Shown here piece by piece: positions 46,882 to 58,561 of a stretch of DNA of 64,000 bases. The DNA is from Alopecurus myosuroides (Eukaryota; Streptophyta; Magnoliopsida; Poales; Poaceae). The stretch spans positions 176,765,664 to 176,829,663 of the forward strand of contig CM054062.1 in assembly GCA_028641055.1 (NCBI GenBank), in the 5' to 3' direction. The translations under genes and the position numbers were made by a program. Within the stretch, counting starts at the first letter, position 1; each line of letters opens with the position of its first letter. Below the pieces are notes generated by a model that had not been told where the DNA came from, made no database searches, and saw nothing but the letters and a program-made list of their open reading frames with translations.

Positions 46882-47243
46882 TACAGAGTACAATGTGAGG
46901 TTAGGTTTAGCTACTCGTCAAGGATCAACCTCTCGGCGAGTTAGCCTCTAGCTTCTTGTCTATCTTTCTTATCTCCCGTCCGGCTTTATATAGTAGTCGG
47001 GTTAGGGATTACAGAAAAGGAAACCTAGAATACTACGGTATGTGCTAACTTGGAAAGTAAGGAATCCGCCTTCTACTCCAAGCCGTATCACGTGGGCCGT
47101 GATCTGGGTTCTTCTAGAATCCGGCTTCCGTGCATCAGCTTACTGGGCCTCCCAATGGACCGTAGCCCATTACCATCTAGGCCACCCTGGTAATCCGGCA
47201 CTTTAGACCACCATCTATACCCCTAATGGGTATATATCCGACA
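46882..47243 (-). repeat. 3' LTR of Tat-2, inner part
   Basis: Continues the LTR after the Copia insertion and matches 54547-54912. Minus-strand TATATAAAGCC near 46990 is the LTR promoter box. The polypurine tract CTTGGGGGCTAC lies at 47255-47244 on the minus strand. Confidence 0.9.
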
Positions 47244-47633
47244 GTAGCCCCCAAGAAGGAGTAAGACTTTGATTTGCCGTCTTTCGCCAAATTTGCATTC
47301 TTTCCGAGAAATATTGGCTTTCTGTCTTGATTCTTCTTCTCCTTTAAACAATGCAGTAACGCAAAACCCGGATTTTGGAAAATCCGGCTTTTCTTCAACG
47401 AGCCTTCGTGGAGAAGGAACTTCCTACGTCAGCGCTTTAATCATACTGACGTCAGGGACGTTTGGGTTTCAAGCGGGAAACCCTGAAACGTATCTCTGAC
47501 AGATTCTCATAGGAAACGAGGAGATAGCAATAATCACCCGTCGTTTCATTTCCCGGAATTTCCGGCGAGTGACACGCGTTGATCTTCCAACGGTCAAAAG
47601 AGCCATTAGCACGTATCGCGACGGATTTCTGGC

Positions 47634-47641
47634 TATAAATA
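47634..47641 (+). promoter_or_regulatory. TATA box of the Tat-2 antisense gene
   Basis: GGCTATAAATAGCC, a consensus plant TATA box, 172 bases upstream of the likely start codon at 47806. It matches in position the GGATAAATA before the Tat-1 gene. Confidence 0.7.
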
Positions 47642-47805
47642 GCCTTCTCCATCCCCTCCGGCAAACCTTCTGCTTCCCAGTTCTCATCGCCTCAAGCACT
47701 TAGCGCCCAAGCACTGTGAGCGGAGCAATACCTAAATGCACGCTCGCACCAGTGCCGTTCGGAACCTCGCCAGAGTGCACGGATTCTTCCTCGCGCCGCC
47801 CGGGA

Positions 47806-50800
47806 ATGGCATCTCCGAACGCCTCTCCGGCCCGCTCCGTCGCAGCACAGATAGACGACATCATCAACACCATGGACCCCATGGTGGATTCGCTGCTCCG
47901 CGCCACCGGCGACGAGCCGGAGAAAACCACCAGCGGCCAGGCCAGCGAGGATCCGCCTCTCGCTGCCACGAATCTGGCCGCGTCCTCCTCCGTGCCGTCT
48001 CCGCCGTTCGCTCCCGAGACAACGGAGGAAAAGATACTTCTCGTCCGAGAAGAGCTCGCGGCCGCGTCTGCCGCTGCGTCCGCCGCCGTCGGGGCGGAAG
48101 ACGAAGGGGAAAATGCCGGCAACTGGAGCCAGAGCAGCATTCCTCCCTCCCTTCTTCCGACAAAGGAGAAGGAGGGGTTACTGGTGAAGGGAAAATGGAG
48201 GAGCCCGGAAGAAGAGTCCGAGCCGTTGCCCAAAGACGGGGAACTCGTTCTCGTTACCTCCCATATTGCCAGAGGTATGGGACTCCCGCCTTCGGCCTTT
48301 TTCCTCGAAATTCTCGACCATTACGGCATTAAGCCCTACAATCTGCCACCAAACTCCATTCTATATCTAGCCGACTTCCAAGCCCTTTTCGAGGGGTATT
48401 TAGGAATAGCACCTAGATTAGATTTTTGGCAATACTGCTTTGGAGTGAAGCGGAACCCTACAGAGGGCGTCCTTCCCATCCGCGGGACCATTTCTTTCAG
48501 TCTTTGGAGATTCAGGGAAGATTGGTACCCAAAGATAAAAACATCAGAATCCGTCAAGTTTTGGACGGGTTCTTTCTTTTATGATCACAGCATCCCATTT
48601 CCCGGAAAAGACAACGGGGTTCCTCCATTTGTCAATTCTGCTGCCGTTCCCCAAGACAGTTGGGCGGTCGAAGCAGTGCAAACCTTGCCGGATGATTTGC
48701 TGAAAATCAAACGGCGCATCGCCAAACTTACCTTCTCACAACCTCCTCTGACTAGAACAGACACAATTTTGTGTTGGTTCGGTCGTCGTATTCAACGTCT
48801 TCCCCTCCGCCCTCGGCTTCTTTGTGAATACGAAGGCCCGGAAGACGAAATGAGAGGAACGGACAAATCCTTTACAAAAAGGGATTTCAAGAAGCAAGTC
48901 AGCCAATTGGTTGCTACTCGCGACCAATATGAGGAAAGTTTGGGGATGTATCACGAGGAAAACCCGGTCCCTAAGGTACTTTACCTTTCCCTGATTGGTA
49001 TTCTCTCGGATTTTTTATTTTACCGGGATTTCTCTAACTCAGTCGGATATTTTGCCATTTCCATAGTTTGATGCTCTTACGGAAGCAGACCTTGCGTCCG
49101 ACGCCGAACTTGACGAGTTGCACGCCAATATTTATAGCGGTCAGAAGCGCAAGAGGCAAGTGATAACGGAAGAAGTGATAAATCATGACGGAATTCCCAT
49201 CCCACGCCCAGGTATTTTTCTGGGGATTTCATGGCTTTTTCCCAATTTCTATCTCCCGCTCCATTTTGGTTCCTCGAGGTATTTACTTCTCGGATTTCTT
49301 CTTCATCCTTTCCTTCTTTCAGCCTTGCGCCAGTTTATTTAAAATCAAACAAGCTGAAAAAGCATAGAGCTACCGTTGGCAAGGGAGCGCCTTCTCCAGC
49401 TGCAGCTCCTCCCACTCCAGTTACTCTTGGTGTGTAGGATAAGACCGCAAAACCGGAGGAACAACCCCGGTCGACCAGCCAGCCTATTGCATCCAATGTG
49501 GATGCGAGGGAAAGGGCGGAGCCGGAGATGGGCGGTCCTTCTCAGACACCTGAAGAAGAGCCCATCCCTACTTTCGACAAGGACTTCAAGGTAAAGGAGG
49601 AACCTTTTGACGATCTCGGATATATTCGTCCGACAGCTAAGAAGTTCTTCGCTCCTGCTCCCCTGATCCGTCCTTGGCCACAAGGCGGACTATTGTCAGA
49701 AATAACTTCGTGTTTTCGCCTCGTCAGGTCATTCAAGACGGCCTGCATCATGTTGGAATTCTTTTTGCTGAATACGCAAAAGAATTCAACGATAACTTGT
49801 CATGTTTACAGCCGATGAGCCAGGTAATATCTCTAGCCCCCAAGAAATAAGTCAAATGCATGCTTTTAACTTAATGCTTTCATCGTTATTATGCTTGCTA
49901 CTAACTTAAGCCTTTTGTTTCTTTTCCGTGTTTCAGCAAACCGCTGAAAGTATAAACTTGGAAGTTTTCGGCAAACTTACCGTCAAGAATAAGGAGGTTA
50001 GAAACCTTCTTTCTATTCTTGACGTTAAGGAAGCGGAACTGGCATCATCTCAGCATCAGCTGGAGGAAACGACAGGTATTTGATTTCTCCGTGGTTTCAA
50101 TCTTATGCCTTTTTTCTAAGTATTTTTCCGAGTTTTTATAACTCAGTATTTTTACTTGCTTTTCAGCTGCTTTGGCGAAAGACAAGCAAATTGCTGAAGA
50201 TGTTGGCAATGTCGAGAACCTCCGCCGGGAGAATCTGGACCTTCATAAGGAACTTATGAGGGTTCAAAAAGAACTGGAGGCCAGCCAGCTGGCTGTTGTC
50301 ATTGCTCAATCCAATGCCTCCAACCAAGCTGAGAAGGACAAAGCAACTATCCGAGACCTGGAGAATGCTTTGATCCTTCGCCTGGAGGAGGTCTCCGAGA
50401 TAGATAGGTTCCTCGGTAAGTTTTTTGTATTTACCGGATTTTCGATGTTTTATAATCTTTCTCTGCTTTTTCCATAACCCATTTGGTTATTTGTCTAAAA
50501 AACAGGAGACGACCGAGCTCTTACTCGGATTGAAAAGATCCGAGCCTTCGGGAAGGTCTTCACCGCGCTCAAGGCTGCGGGGATGTTGCTCGTCAACAAA
50601 TTCCTTCCCGCAATAATGGGGGAGTTCTAGGAAGTTGAAAAACTTCCGGGAGCTATCGTGGAGGTGGCGGAGTCCAAGGAATCCACCTTGCGCTCCGCGG
50701 CACGTGGTGGTGCGCGCATGGCTTTAGGGCTCATGCGCATGCACTACCCCTCTGCCAAATCTTGGCGCGTGGCGTCCGGCATCCCGCAAGGGTATACGGA

Positions 50801-50924
50801 AGCCTAGCGGACCAACATCTTTGACCAGATCAAAGGTCACGCAACGAAGATCGCTTCCATGGTCAACGTCTCGATCTTCTACCCGGAGGAGGCAATCCCG
50901 GAAAATCTCGAAGTCCTCCAGTGA
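47806..50924 (+). pseudogene. Antisense accessory gene of Tat-2 (Transposase_28-like, spliced), lightly decayed
   Basis: Exons by GT-AG borders: 47806-48975, 49067-49211, about 49354-49823, 49937-50075, 50167-50415, 50505-50924. I start at MASPNASPARS because upstream in-frame codons lack an ATG. Exon 1 (390 codons) is intact: an Ala/Ser-rich head, then the shared core GLPPSAFFLEILDHYGIKPY, LPPNSILYLADFQALFEGYL, and further W/F-rich sequence to FWTGSFFYDHSIPFPGKDNG. Exons 3-5 include acidic linker and coiled coils (ENLRRENLDLHKELMRVQKE). Exon 6 is the helical C-terminal part. Damage: stop TAG near 49436, a shift near 49688, TAGs at 50628 and 50804. The function is unknown; the product is probably a DNA-, RNA- or host-factor-interacting element protein. 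It converges with pol, 640 bases away. Confidence 0.78.
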
Positions 50925-51565
50925 AGATGACTCGGATTCTTGAAGGAGAACTCCGGGTCCTGGGTAGATAGAAAATAGGAGCATTACCGAACTTATGTTG
51001 TAAACATTATTGTAATTCTTCTATTCTTTTGAATGAACAAGTACTCCGCCATTTGCAGTTAATGTTATATAACTATTTTGCAAGTTTTCCGGGTTATTAT
51101 TCCTTTATCTTCTAAATTCTCTGGTTTTGTATGCTTTAACTGTCCTTAGTGCTTGAAATGGCTCGATAGCGTTTTAATCTTCATGCCGAGTGACTGGGTA
51201 TGACCGATCAGTCTAAAATTCGGAAACATGGATCATGCTAAAGGCATTTTTGCTTACTAGCTCCAGTGACCCAGCATAAAAACAATCAGATAATATTTAG
51301 AGAACAGTAAGGAATTTTTTCATGAAACTCAAGCACGCAGACACAATCTGGGTTTCCTTAAGCCTTTTTTAGGCTGAAAATCATTCAGTTTTTAACGCCG
51401 AGCACGCAGGCACAATTGGGGTTAACATTGAGTATTTTGAAAGATCATTGGGAAATAGATAAGGCGGAAATATGCTTTATACTATAATAAACATGTAAAA
51501 ACATAGAAGTATGGATTCCGACAACTTTATTTCATGATCTCAAAGATGTTTACATAGAAATTGAA
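50925..51565. other. Convergent spacer between the antisense gene and pol of Tat-2
   Basis: AT-rich, no frames. Contains two related blocks (AAGCACGCAGACACAAT at 51331, GAGCACGCAGGCACAAT at 51401), an old 70-bp tandem duplication. Its length is almost the same as the Tat-1 spacer. Confidence 0.55.
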
Positions 51566-54512
51566 CTAAGTATAGAAGGGACGTAACTGCTGGATACTCC
51601 AGGGCCTCTTTGTCTCTCCTAGTTCATCATCTATCTTTCTCTTTCTTTTGCGATTTGGCTTCTCGGGATGATCTTCCGTATCTCGAATGTCTACAAGATA
51701 GTATGATCCATTTTTCGTAGCTTTGCTAATGACGAATGTTCCTTCCCATACTAAGGCCAATTTGTGCTTTCTTTGCTGTACCAATCTTAGCACTATGCCA
51801 CCTTCTTTAAAAGAACGATGCCTGATTTTCCGACTATGACAACGTCACAAACCTTGCTGATAAATGGCGGATATTTGAAGCACAAGCTCTCGTTCTTCTT
51901 CTAAGAGATCAACAGCATCCTGTCGTGCGTTTTCGGCATCTGAGTCATCAAAATCCCACACTCTTCGGCTGTCATGGATCATGTCCGTTGGAAGAATTGC
52001 TTCTGCACCATAAACTAGGAAAAACGGGGTTTGCCCTGTTGACCTATTTGGCGTCGTTCGAATGCTCCAAAGCACAAAGGGCAATTATTCCACCCATGCT
52101 CCAGTTGCTCTATGAAGAGGAGATTCGAGTCTTGGGCGTATTCCTTGCAGGATTGAGATATTCATTCTTTCAACCTGTCCATTGGATTGCAGGTGTGCCA
52201 CAGATGCAAGATCTAGGAGAATTCCCGTTTGTCGGCAATATTTTGCCAACTCTCCAATAGAGAAATTTGTCCCGTTGTCAGTTATTATGCTATGTGGAAC
52301 GCCATATCTCACGACTACGTCACTGATGAAATTTCTGGCGGTTACACCGTCAAGTTTTTTGATGGGTTTAGCCTCCACCCACTTGGTATATTTATCCACT
52401 GCAACGAGTAGATGTGTAAGTCCGCCTCTTGCAGTTTTGAATGGTCCCATCATATCTAGCCCCCAGACCGCGAACGGCCATGTAATATGGATAGTTTTGA
52501 GTGCTTGGGCTGGCATATTTGTCTGCTTGGCGTAATACTGACATCCAGCACATGTATTCACTATGTGCTCAACATCTGTCTTGGCTGTTAGCCAGAAAAA
52601 CCCTACACGGAATACTTTTTTGACTATGATTTTTGATTGAGCATGATGTCCGCAATCTCCAGCATGAATTTCTTGCAGGATTTCTCGTCCTTCTTCTGGT
52701 GAAATACATCGCAGAAAAACTCCGGTAGTACTGCGTTTATACAGGCAATTGTTGATTACCGTGTATCCTTTGCATCGACGCTGTATTTGTCTTTGCAAGA
52801 CTTCGTCTGCTCCATCCAGGTACTTCTGATCAGCTAAGAAGTTTAAATATGGAATTGTCCATTCCGGGTTAATGAGCATGACTTCGATTGACTCGTACAA
52901 ATGCTGGACAAACACACCTGGTGGTAGGATTTTCACCCTTTCTGATCCCATGCGGGCTAATGCGTCCGCGTTCCAGTTTTCTTCCCTTTTGACGTGGAGC
53001 ACTTCAAATCCTAGGAAACATATTGCAAACTCGTCCACCGTTCTCCGATATTCGGCCATGATGGGCCTTTTGGCGTCCCAAGTTTGGTTGAGCTGGTGCT
53101 GTACCAAATCTGAGTCGCCATACCATAAGATGCGTTTAACACCTATTTCTTTTGCAATATGCAAGCCATGAAGCAGAGCTTCGTATTCTGGCACGTTATT
53201 ACTGGCATTGAAGTGTATTTGTAATACATAATCCATTGTGTCTCCTTTAGGGGATTTTAGGACTACACCGGCTCCCACGCCTTCTTTCATCTTAGATCCG
53301 TCAAAGTGCATGATCCAGTACTCTGACTCCGGCATTGGTGTTTTTTCCATTTCTTCTGTCCAATCGGCTACAAAATCTGCCAACACCTGGGATTTTATTG
53401 CCGTCCGGGGTTGGTACTTAATATCGAACGCTGCTAGCTTGATGCCCCATTTGGCTACTTGGCCTGTTGCGTCCGCATTGTTTATTATATCCCCTAGTGG
53501 TGCTTTACATACTACTGTTATGGAATGTACTTGGAAGTAATGACGAAGTTTCCGAGATGCGAAAAACACGCCATATGCCAGTTTTTTTATAGTGTGGGTA
53601 CCTTTGTTTAGACTCGGAGAAAACTTCACTTACATAATATACCGGATGTTGATGTGGTATGCTTTGATCGTCTTTCCGCCTTTCCACAACTATTACTGCG
53701 CTGATAACCCAGTTTGTAGCCGTGAGATATAATAACATGGGTTGTTCGTCTTTTGGGGACGCCAAAATCGGTGCTTTCATCAAAGTTTCTTTCAACTGAG
53801 TTAATGTTGCGTTTGCTTCTTCTGTCCACTCAAACTTGTCGGATTTCTTCAACAATTGGTATAATGGCAGAGCTTTGTCCCCTAGCCGGCTAATGAACCT
53901 GCTAACGGCTGCTGCAGAACCCGTCAATCTTTGTACATCTTTTACGCATGTGGTCTTGGAGTTGTTTAAGATTGCTTTGATCTTTTCCGGGTTTATTTCT
54001 ATTCCTCTATGAGAAACGATGAAACCCAGAAGTTTTCCTGAGGGAACCCCGAATACGCACTTTAATGGATTCAACTTCATCTTATAAGTGCGCAAATTTT
54101 TGAAGGTTTCTCGCAAATCATCAAGGAGTGTGTCCTTTTCCTTGGAAACAACGGTAATGTCGTCCACGTAAACATGGACATTTTTGCCAATCTGACTATG
54201 CAAACATCGTTGTATGCAACGCTGGTAAGTTGCACCTGCGTTCTTCAGGCCAAACGGCATGGTTATGTAATAGTACGTTCCATATGGGGTTATGAAGGAA
54301 GTTTTAATTTGGTCTTCTTCCTTCACGCGTATTTGATGATACCTAGAATATGCATCCAAAAAGCATAAAAGCTTAGAGCCAGCAGTGGCATATATTATTG
54401 GATCGATTCGCGGTAACGCAAATCTATCTTTTGGACACAATTTGTTCAGGCCAGTATAATCTATACACATCCTGAGGATAATATTGTCTTTCTTCGGGAC
54501 TAATACTGGGTT
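51566..54512 (-). pseudogene. Tat-2 pol: RT, two RNase H domains, integrase; 5' truncated
   Basis: It opens at the deletion junction with NPVLVPKKDN, then RT: MCIDYTGLNKLCPKDRFALP, FLDAYSRYHQIRV, VYVDDITVV (catalytic pair intact). First RNase H: PVYYVSEVFSESKQRYPHY. A frameshift near 53590. Second, archaeal-type RNase H: MHFDGSKMKEGVGAGVVL, NNVPEYEALLHGL, WYGDSDLVQHQL, NWNADALARMGS. Integrase: HH ... CAGCQYYA zinc finger, GLDMMGPF, ITDNGTNFS, NGQVERMN. Stops at 52085 (TAA) and 51845 (TGA). Ends PWSIQQLRPFYT. It lacks protease and gag. Close in plan to Tat-1 pol but clearly diverged, and without the minisatellite linker. Confidence 0.9.
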
Positions 54513-54912
54513 TGCAATCTCACTATTCAGGACTAAAGCCTGGAGTATACATAGTACAATGTGAGGTTAGGTTTAGCTACTCGTCAAGGATCAACCTCTC
54601 GGCGAGTTAGCCTCTAGCTTCTTATCTATCTTTCTTATCTCCCGTCCGGCTTTATATAATAGCCGGGTTAGGGCTTACAGAAAAGGAAACCTAGAAGACT
54701 ACGGTATGTGCTAACTTGGAAAGTAAGGAATCCTCCTTCTACTCCAAGCCATATCACGTGGGCCGTGATCCGGGTTCTTCTAGAATCCGGCTTCCGTGCA
54801 TCAGCTTACTGGGCCGCCCAATGGACCGTATCCCATTACCATTTAGGCCACCTTGGTAATCCGACACTTTAGACCACCATCTTATATACCCCTAATGGGT
54901 ATATATCTAACA
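54513..54912 (-). repeat. Partial 5' LTR of Tat-2, joined to RT by a deletion
   Basis: Matches the 3' LTR from TGCAATCTCACTATTCAGG to the outer end TATATATCTAACA. The inner part of the LTR (about 140 bp) is missing. The last two bases before CCCGA are CA, the true LTR end. Confidence 0.9.
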
Positions 54913-54917
54913 CCCGA

Positions 54918-55421
54918 GGATTCGGTTAGCCATTGTTTGTGTAAGATGGATGGGAGGAGTGTCAAAAGAATTATACCTCTGTTTAATAAAATAAAAAGCT
55001 CTAGCACATGAGTTGATACATGCTTCCCTCTGCGAAGGGACTTTCTTTTACTTTTATGTTGAGTCTGCATCCTCTAACTTTATGCACAGTTGAGAGAGCA
55101 TAGTTGCAATTCTGAATTTTATGTGCATTTGTCCCAGAAACATTATTAATTTATTCATGATGTGTTATTGCTTGTTCTCTAATTATTTATTTTAGTCTTC
55201 CTCATGAACTTTGAAGGTGTCCTGGCATTTATGTTTCGCCCCACTCTAAGGACTAGCGAAATATCACTCTATGGTTGAAACAAACGTATATCTTTTGTTG
55301 CATTGTTATTCATGATCTTTTATTTGTGTTACTTCTCACGATGCAAGGTGATTGTTGTGCTTTATCATTAAAATTCTATTTATCATGCTTGTGTTGAAGT
55401 TCTATGATCTCAGCTTACTTA
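54918..55421 (+). other. Interior of element A right of the Tat-2 insertion
   Basis: Continues the interior of A after the CCCGA site and is collinear with 61495-61840 of element C. Non-coding. Confidence 0.75.
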
Positions 55422-56340
55422 TAAGGCCATGTTTGTTTGGGCTGCAGCTGAACAATAAGCAGCTCGAGCTGGCAAGTTCTGAGAAGCAGCTGGAGCTGGA
55501 CGGCTGGTGAAATGTAAAATTGTTGTTTGGCAATATGCTTTTAGTACTGCTTGTGGACATGCTAGTGATGATGAAGTCTTAAAAACCCTTATATTCATTG
55601 TTTGTGAATAAATAATTATAAGAAATAAAATTAAATGAATGTATGAATATTACAATTAATAAATGAAAAATTCAGCACATAGATGTGTCATATTAGATTT
55701 TCAAAAAATAAAATTAACTCTACACAAATATCATGGATTGGCAATGAAACACACAGAGCAACCTATATGCAGTCCAAATCATAAAAAAAAACCTATTGAA
55801 GGGCCTTGTCTTGCTGGTCAGGTACGAGCATGTTCACAGGGAGTTGGTTTCATGGATGTCCTTCAGCAGCAGAAACAAGTCGATGGGGACGGATGATGGA
55901 GAGCAATCTCCCAGGTTTGGAATGAGATGGAGTGGGGCCGGCGAGATCCTTCCTTCGGTCGGCGGTGCAGGAGGCAGAGGCCGAGGCCGGTGGCCCGCGG
56001 CGGCGGCCGGAAAACATGGCCGCCCCTAGCAACGTGAGGGGTTGCGATGAGACGAAAGGGTACGACCGTACGAGGCTTATACAGTCCAATTTCAGCCGGT
56101 GGCAATTTTGTGTAAATAATTCGAGTTCTAGGGGTAGCTTCAGATACCGCTTCGTTTTTTAAGTGGAAAGCTGCGGGAATCTGCGGGAAAGTGCCTTTGA
56201 ACGTGCTTTCGGGCTTCACATACAAATGGGACAAGCGCTTGTGCTTCTCGGTACCCGAATTTTTGATGTTTGGCTTGGCTTGTGCTTTTACGGACCTAAA
56301 AGCAGTAGAAGCTCAAGTTGCAGCACAAACAAACGGGGTA
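55422..56340. mobile_element. Non-autonomous TIR transposon in element A, PIF/Harbinger-like
   Basis: Ends related as inverted repeats: AAGGCCATGTTTGTTTGGGC at the left, and ACCCCGTTTGTTTGTGCTGC as the complement of the right end. TTAT stands on both sides (55419-55422 and 56341-56344), and removing the insert plus one copy restores a simple sequence (CTTACTTATGCTTTTAC), so the duplication is 3 or 4 bases. TTA-type duplication and the TGTTTG ends fit PIF/Harbinger. No transposase. A GC-rich stretch (55850-56060) looks gene-derived. Confidence 0.6.
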
Positions 56341-56441
56341 TTATGCTTTTACATTTTTGATGATCAAGTTTATGTTGGTAGCATCTCACCTTAGAAATTA
56401 TGTGTTTTTATCGTTTACCTACTCGAGGACAAGTAGGAACT

Positions 56442-56455
56442 AAGCTTGGGGATGT
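56442..56455 (+). promoter_or_regulatory. Polypurine tract of element A
   Basis: AAGCTTGGGGATGT directly before the 3' LTR. It primes plus-strand DNA synthesis. Confidence 0.7.
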
Positions 56456-58031
56456 TGATACGTCATAAACGTATCCTTAATTTATGATGCTCTATGTTGT
56501 TTTCATGTTTTTTCCTACATGTTTGCTATACACTTTATGTCTTTTCTATCGATTTTCTGGACTAACCTATTCACAAGATGCCACAGAGCCAGTTCCCTGA
56601 TTTCTGTTGTTTTTAGTTTCAGAAAAGTTGTTATGGAAATATTCTCGGAATTTGTAAAATTTGAAGTCCGGAGGTCCTAGATTTCCCGAAGGTTCCACGG
56701 AGTCCCAAAGAGGCCCGGAGGGGGGACACACCATAGAGCGACGCGCACCTGTCCGTGCCATGGGGTGGTGTGGGCCCCAGGCCTCCACCGCCTTTTCCCT
56801 TTCGCCTATTTTTACCCCCGATACGTCAACCCTACAAGGATACCACTTCGTCCCGAGAAACACCCGAGGCCTCCCTCGTCGTCATCCCAAGATCGGGATG
56901 GTCTCGGAGCTCTCCCCGGCACCCTGCCGGGAGGGGAATTCGTCACCGGAGGGGTCTACACCACCATGCTCTCCTTCGAAGTGATGCGTGAGTAGTTCAT
57001 CTCTGGACTACGGGTCCACAGAAGTAGCTAGATGGTTGTTATCTCCACTTTGTACCTAATGTTTAGATCTCGCGAGCCGCCTCACATGATCGAGATCATC
57101 TTTATGTAATGCTACATGTTGTGTTTGTTGGGATCTGATGAATGTTGAATTCTATGTCTTCTGATTATCAATCTATCATGTTATCTTCATGCATATGTTA
57201 TTTATGATCTTGCATGCTCTTTGTTATTAGTAGATGCTCTGGCCAAGTAGATGTTAGTAACTCTAAGAGGGAGCATTTAGGTTCGATAGTGGGTTCATGC
57301 CTCCTTTGCATCTGTGCTCGAGTGACAGAAACATAACAGATGGAGGATGTGATGTTTCCATTAGGGAGAAAACAACGGTGTTTACTTAGTTTACATTCTT
57401 TACATTACACACTTTGCTTACTGCGATAATCTATTGCTTGCAACTTAATACCAAACGTTTTTTCAGATGATATTCGGAGGGTGGATTATTAGACATGGAT
57501 GCAGTTGGATGACGGTCTATGTATTTTGTTCCAATGCCCGCATGAATCACATAGTAATATTTATGTCTTGCATATGCACTACAGTGCAGCCTTCATTTCT
57601 GTCAATTTCCCAGCTGTAATTTGTTCACCACGCATGTTATTTTTCTTTCACGGAGAGACACCACTAGTGAAATCTGGACCCCGATCCATTTTCTCATTCT
57701 GATAATACACACAATGCTTTCATACTGCTGCTACTGCTTTCATACTGTTTTCCACACCATACGTTTAACCTCTTTGTGTTCAGCAAAAGCGGTGAGATTG
57801 ACAACCTCACTGCTTCGTTGGGGCAAAGTGATTTTATTGTGGTGTGTAGGTTCCACGTAGCTTCTGAAACGGTAGTGCACCCTGCCATCTCAGCTTCTTC
57901 AACCTTCTAAAGTTACTCCTTCCTTCTACTGGTCGATTCAACCTTGATTTCTGTTTGAGGGAAAACTTGTTGCTGAACTCTTCATACCTTCCTCTTGGCG
58001 TCTCCCGATGAACGTGTGTTCACACGCATAA
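56456..58031 (+). repeat. 3' LTR of element A (1576 bp)
   Basis: Begins TGATACGTCATAAACGTATC; ends CACACGCATAA, where the terminal CA has become AA. The GTGTC duplication follows at once. Confidence 0.88.
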
Positions 58032-58036
58032 GTGTC

Positions 58037-58421
58037 CACTAGTGAAAGTAGGAACCCTAGGCCTTATTTCCAAGCATTGAAACACCGTTTACAATCAATT
58101 CTGCTACATGTTTTCTTGCTGCCATTTTTATTTCAAATTGCTATTATCAATTATAATCATCCATATTACTTGTATTTCACTATCTCTTCTCCGAACTAGT
58201 GCACCTATACAAATGACAATTGTATTACGTGTGTTGCGGACACAAGAGACTTCTTGTATCATAATTGCAGGGTTGCTTGAGAGGGATACCTTTGACCTCT
58301 TCCTCCCTGAGTTCGATAAACCTTGGGTGATCCACTTAAGGGAAACTTATTGTTGTTCTACAAACCTCTGCACTTGGAGGCCCAACACTGTCTACAAGAA
58401 TAGAAGCGTGTGTAGACATCA
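58037..58421 (+). repeat. 5' LTR of element C, second part
   Basis: Continues the LTR after the insertion of A and ends GTAGACATCA, 10 bases before the primer site at 58432. Confidence 0.78.
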
Positions 58422-58431
58422 AGCTCTTTTC

Positions 58432-58448
58432 TGGCGCCGTTGCCAGGG
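58432..58448 (+). promoter_or_regulatory. Primer binding site of element C, tRNA-Asp type
   Basis: TGGCGCCGTTGCCAGGG, one base off the site of element A. Confidence 0.85.
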
Positions 58449-58561
58449 ATGTAAGGTAAAAGGTACTCACATCCTCGGGTGTGAGTGCTTGAAGTTATTT
58501 CCTTTAGATTCTGCAATTATATCTTTTCGTTTCTTGTTTTCATTTTCACTAGTTAGGCTTA

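Larger units (their letters stand above)
42662..54912 (-). mobile_element. Second Tat-lineage Ty3 element (Tat-2), 5' part deleted, split by Copia
   Basis: Minus orientation. The 3' LTR is 42662-42839 plus 46882-47243 (540 bp, TGTCGAGACATCG ... CCGACA), interrupted by a Copia element. The spliced antisense gene (47806-50924) and pol (51566-54512) follow. Pol stops abruptly upstream of RT and is joined directly to a partial 5' LTR (54513-54912), so the rest of the 5' LTR, primer site, gag and protease are gone. The CCCGA duplication shows both outer ends are original. The compared LTR parts differ at about 17 of 365 positions, roughly 1.8 million years at 1.3e-8. Confidence 0.88.
38070..58031 (+). 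mobile_element. Athila-like non-autonomous LTR retrotransposon (element A)
   Basis: 5' LTR 38070-39654, 3' LTR 56456-58031, perfect GTGTC target duplication, tRNA-Asp primer site at 39666, purine-rich TAAGCTTGGGGATGT just before the 3' LTR. Own length is about 7.7 kb; the rest is the nested Tat-2 (42657-54917, including Copia) and a 0.9-kb TIR element. The only coding sequence is a broken gag-like frame (39849-40563), with no pol, so mobility needed another element's enzymes. The LTRs are visibly diverged (about a tenth of positions in the first 250 bases), older than either Tat element. Confidence 0.85.

Noticed and set aside
21123..54912. Integrated plant virus
   Set aside because: No envelope, coat or movement protein is seen; LTRs, primer sites and domain order are those of Ty3 and Copia retrotransposons.
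46399..58448. tRNA-like sequences near 46399, 39666, 58432
   Set aside because: They are 12-18 base primer binding sites of retrotransposons, without the rest of a tRNA.
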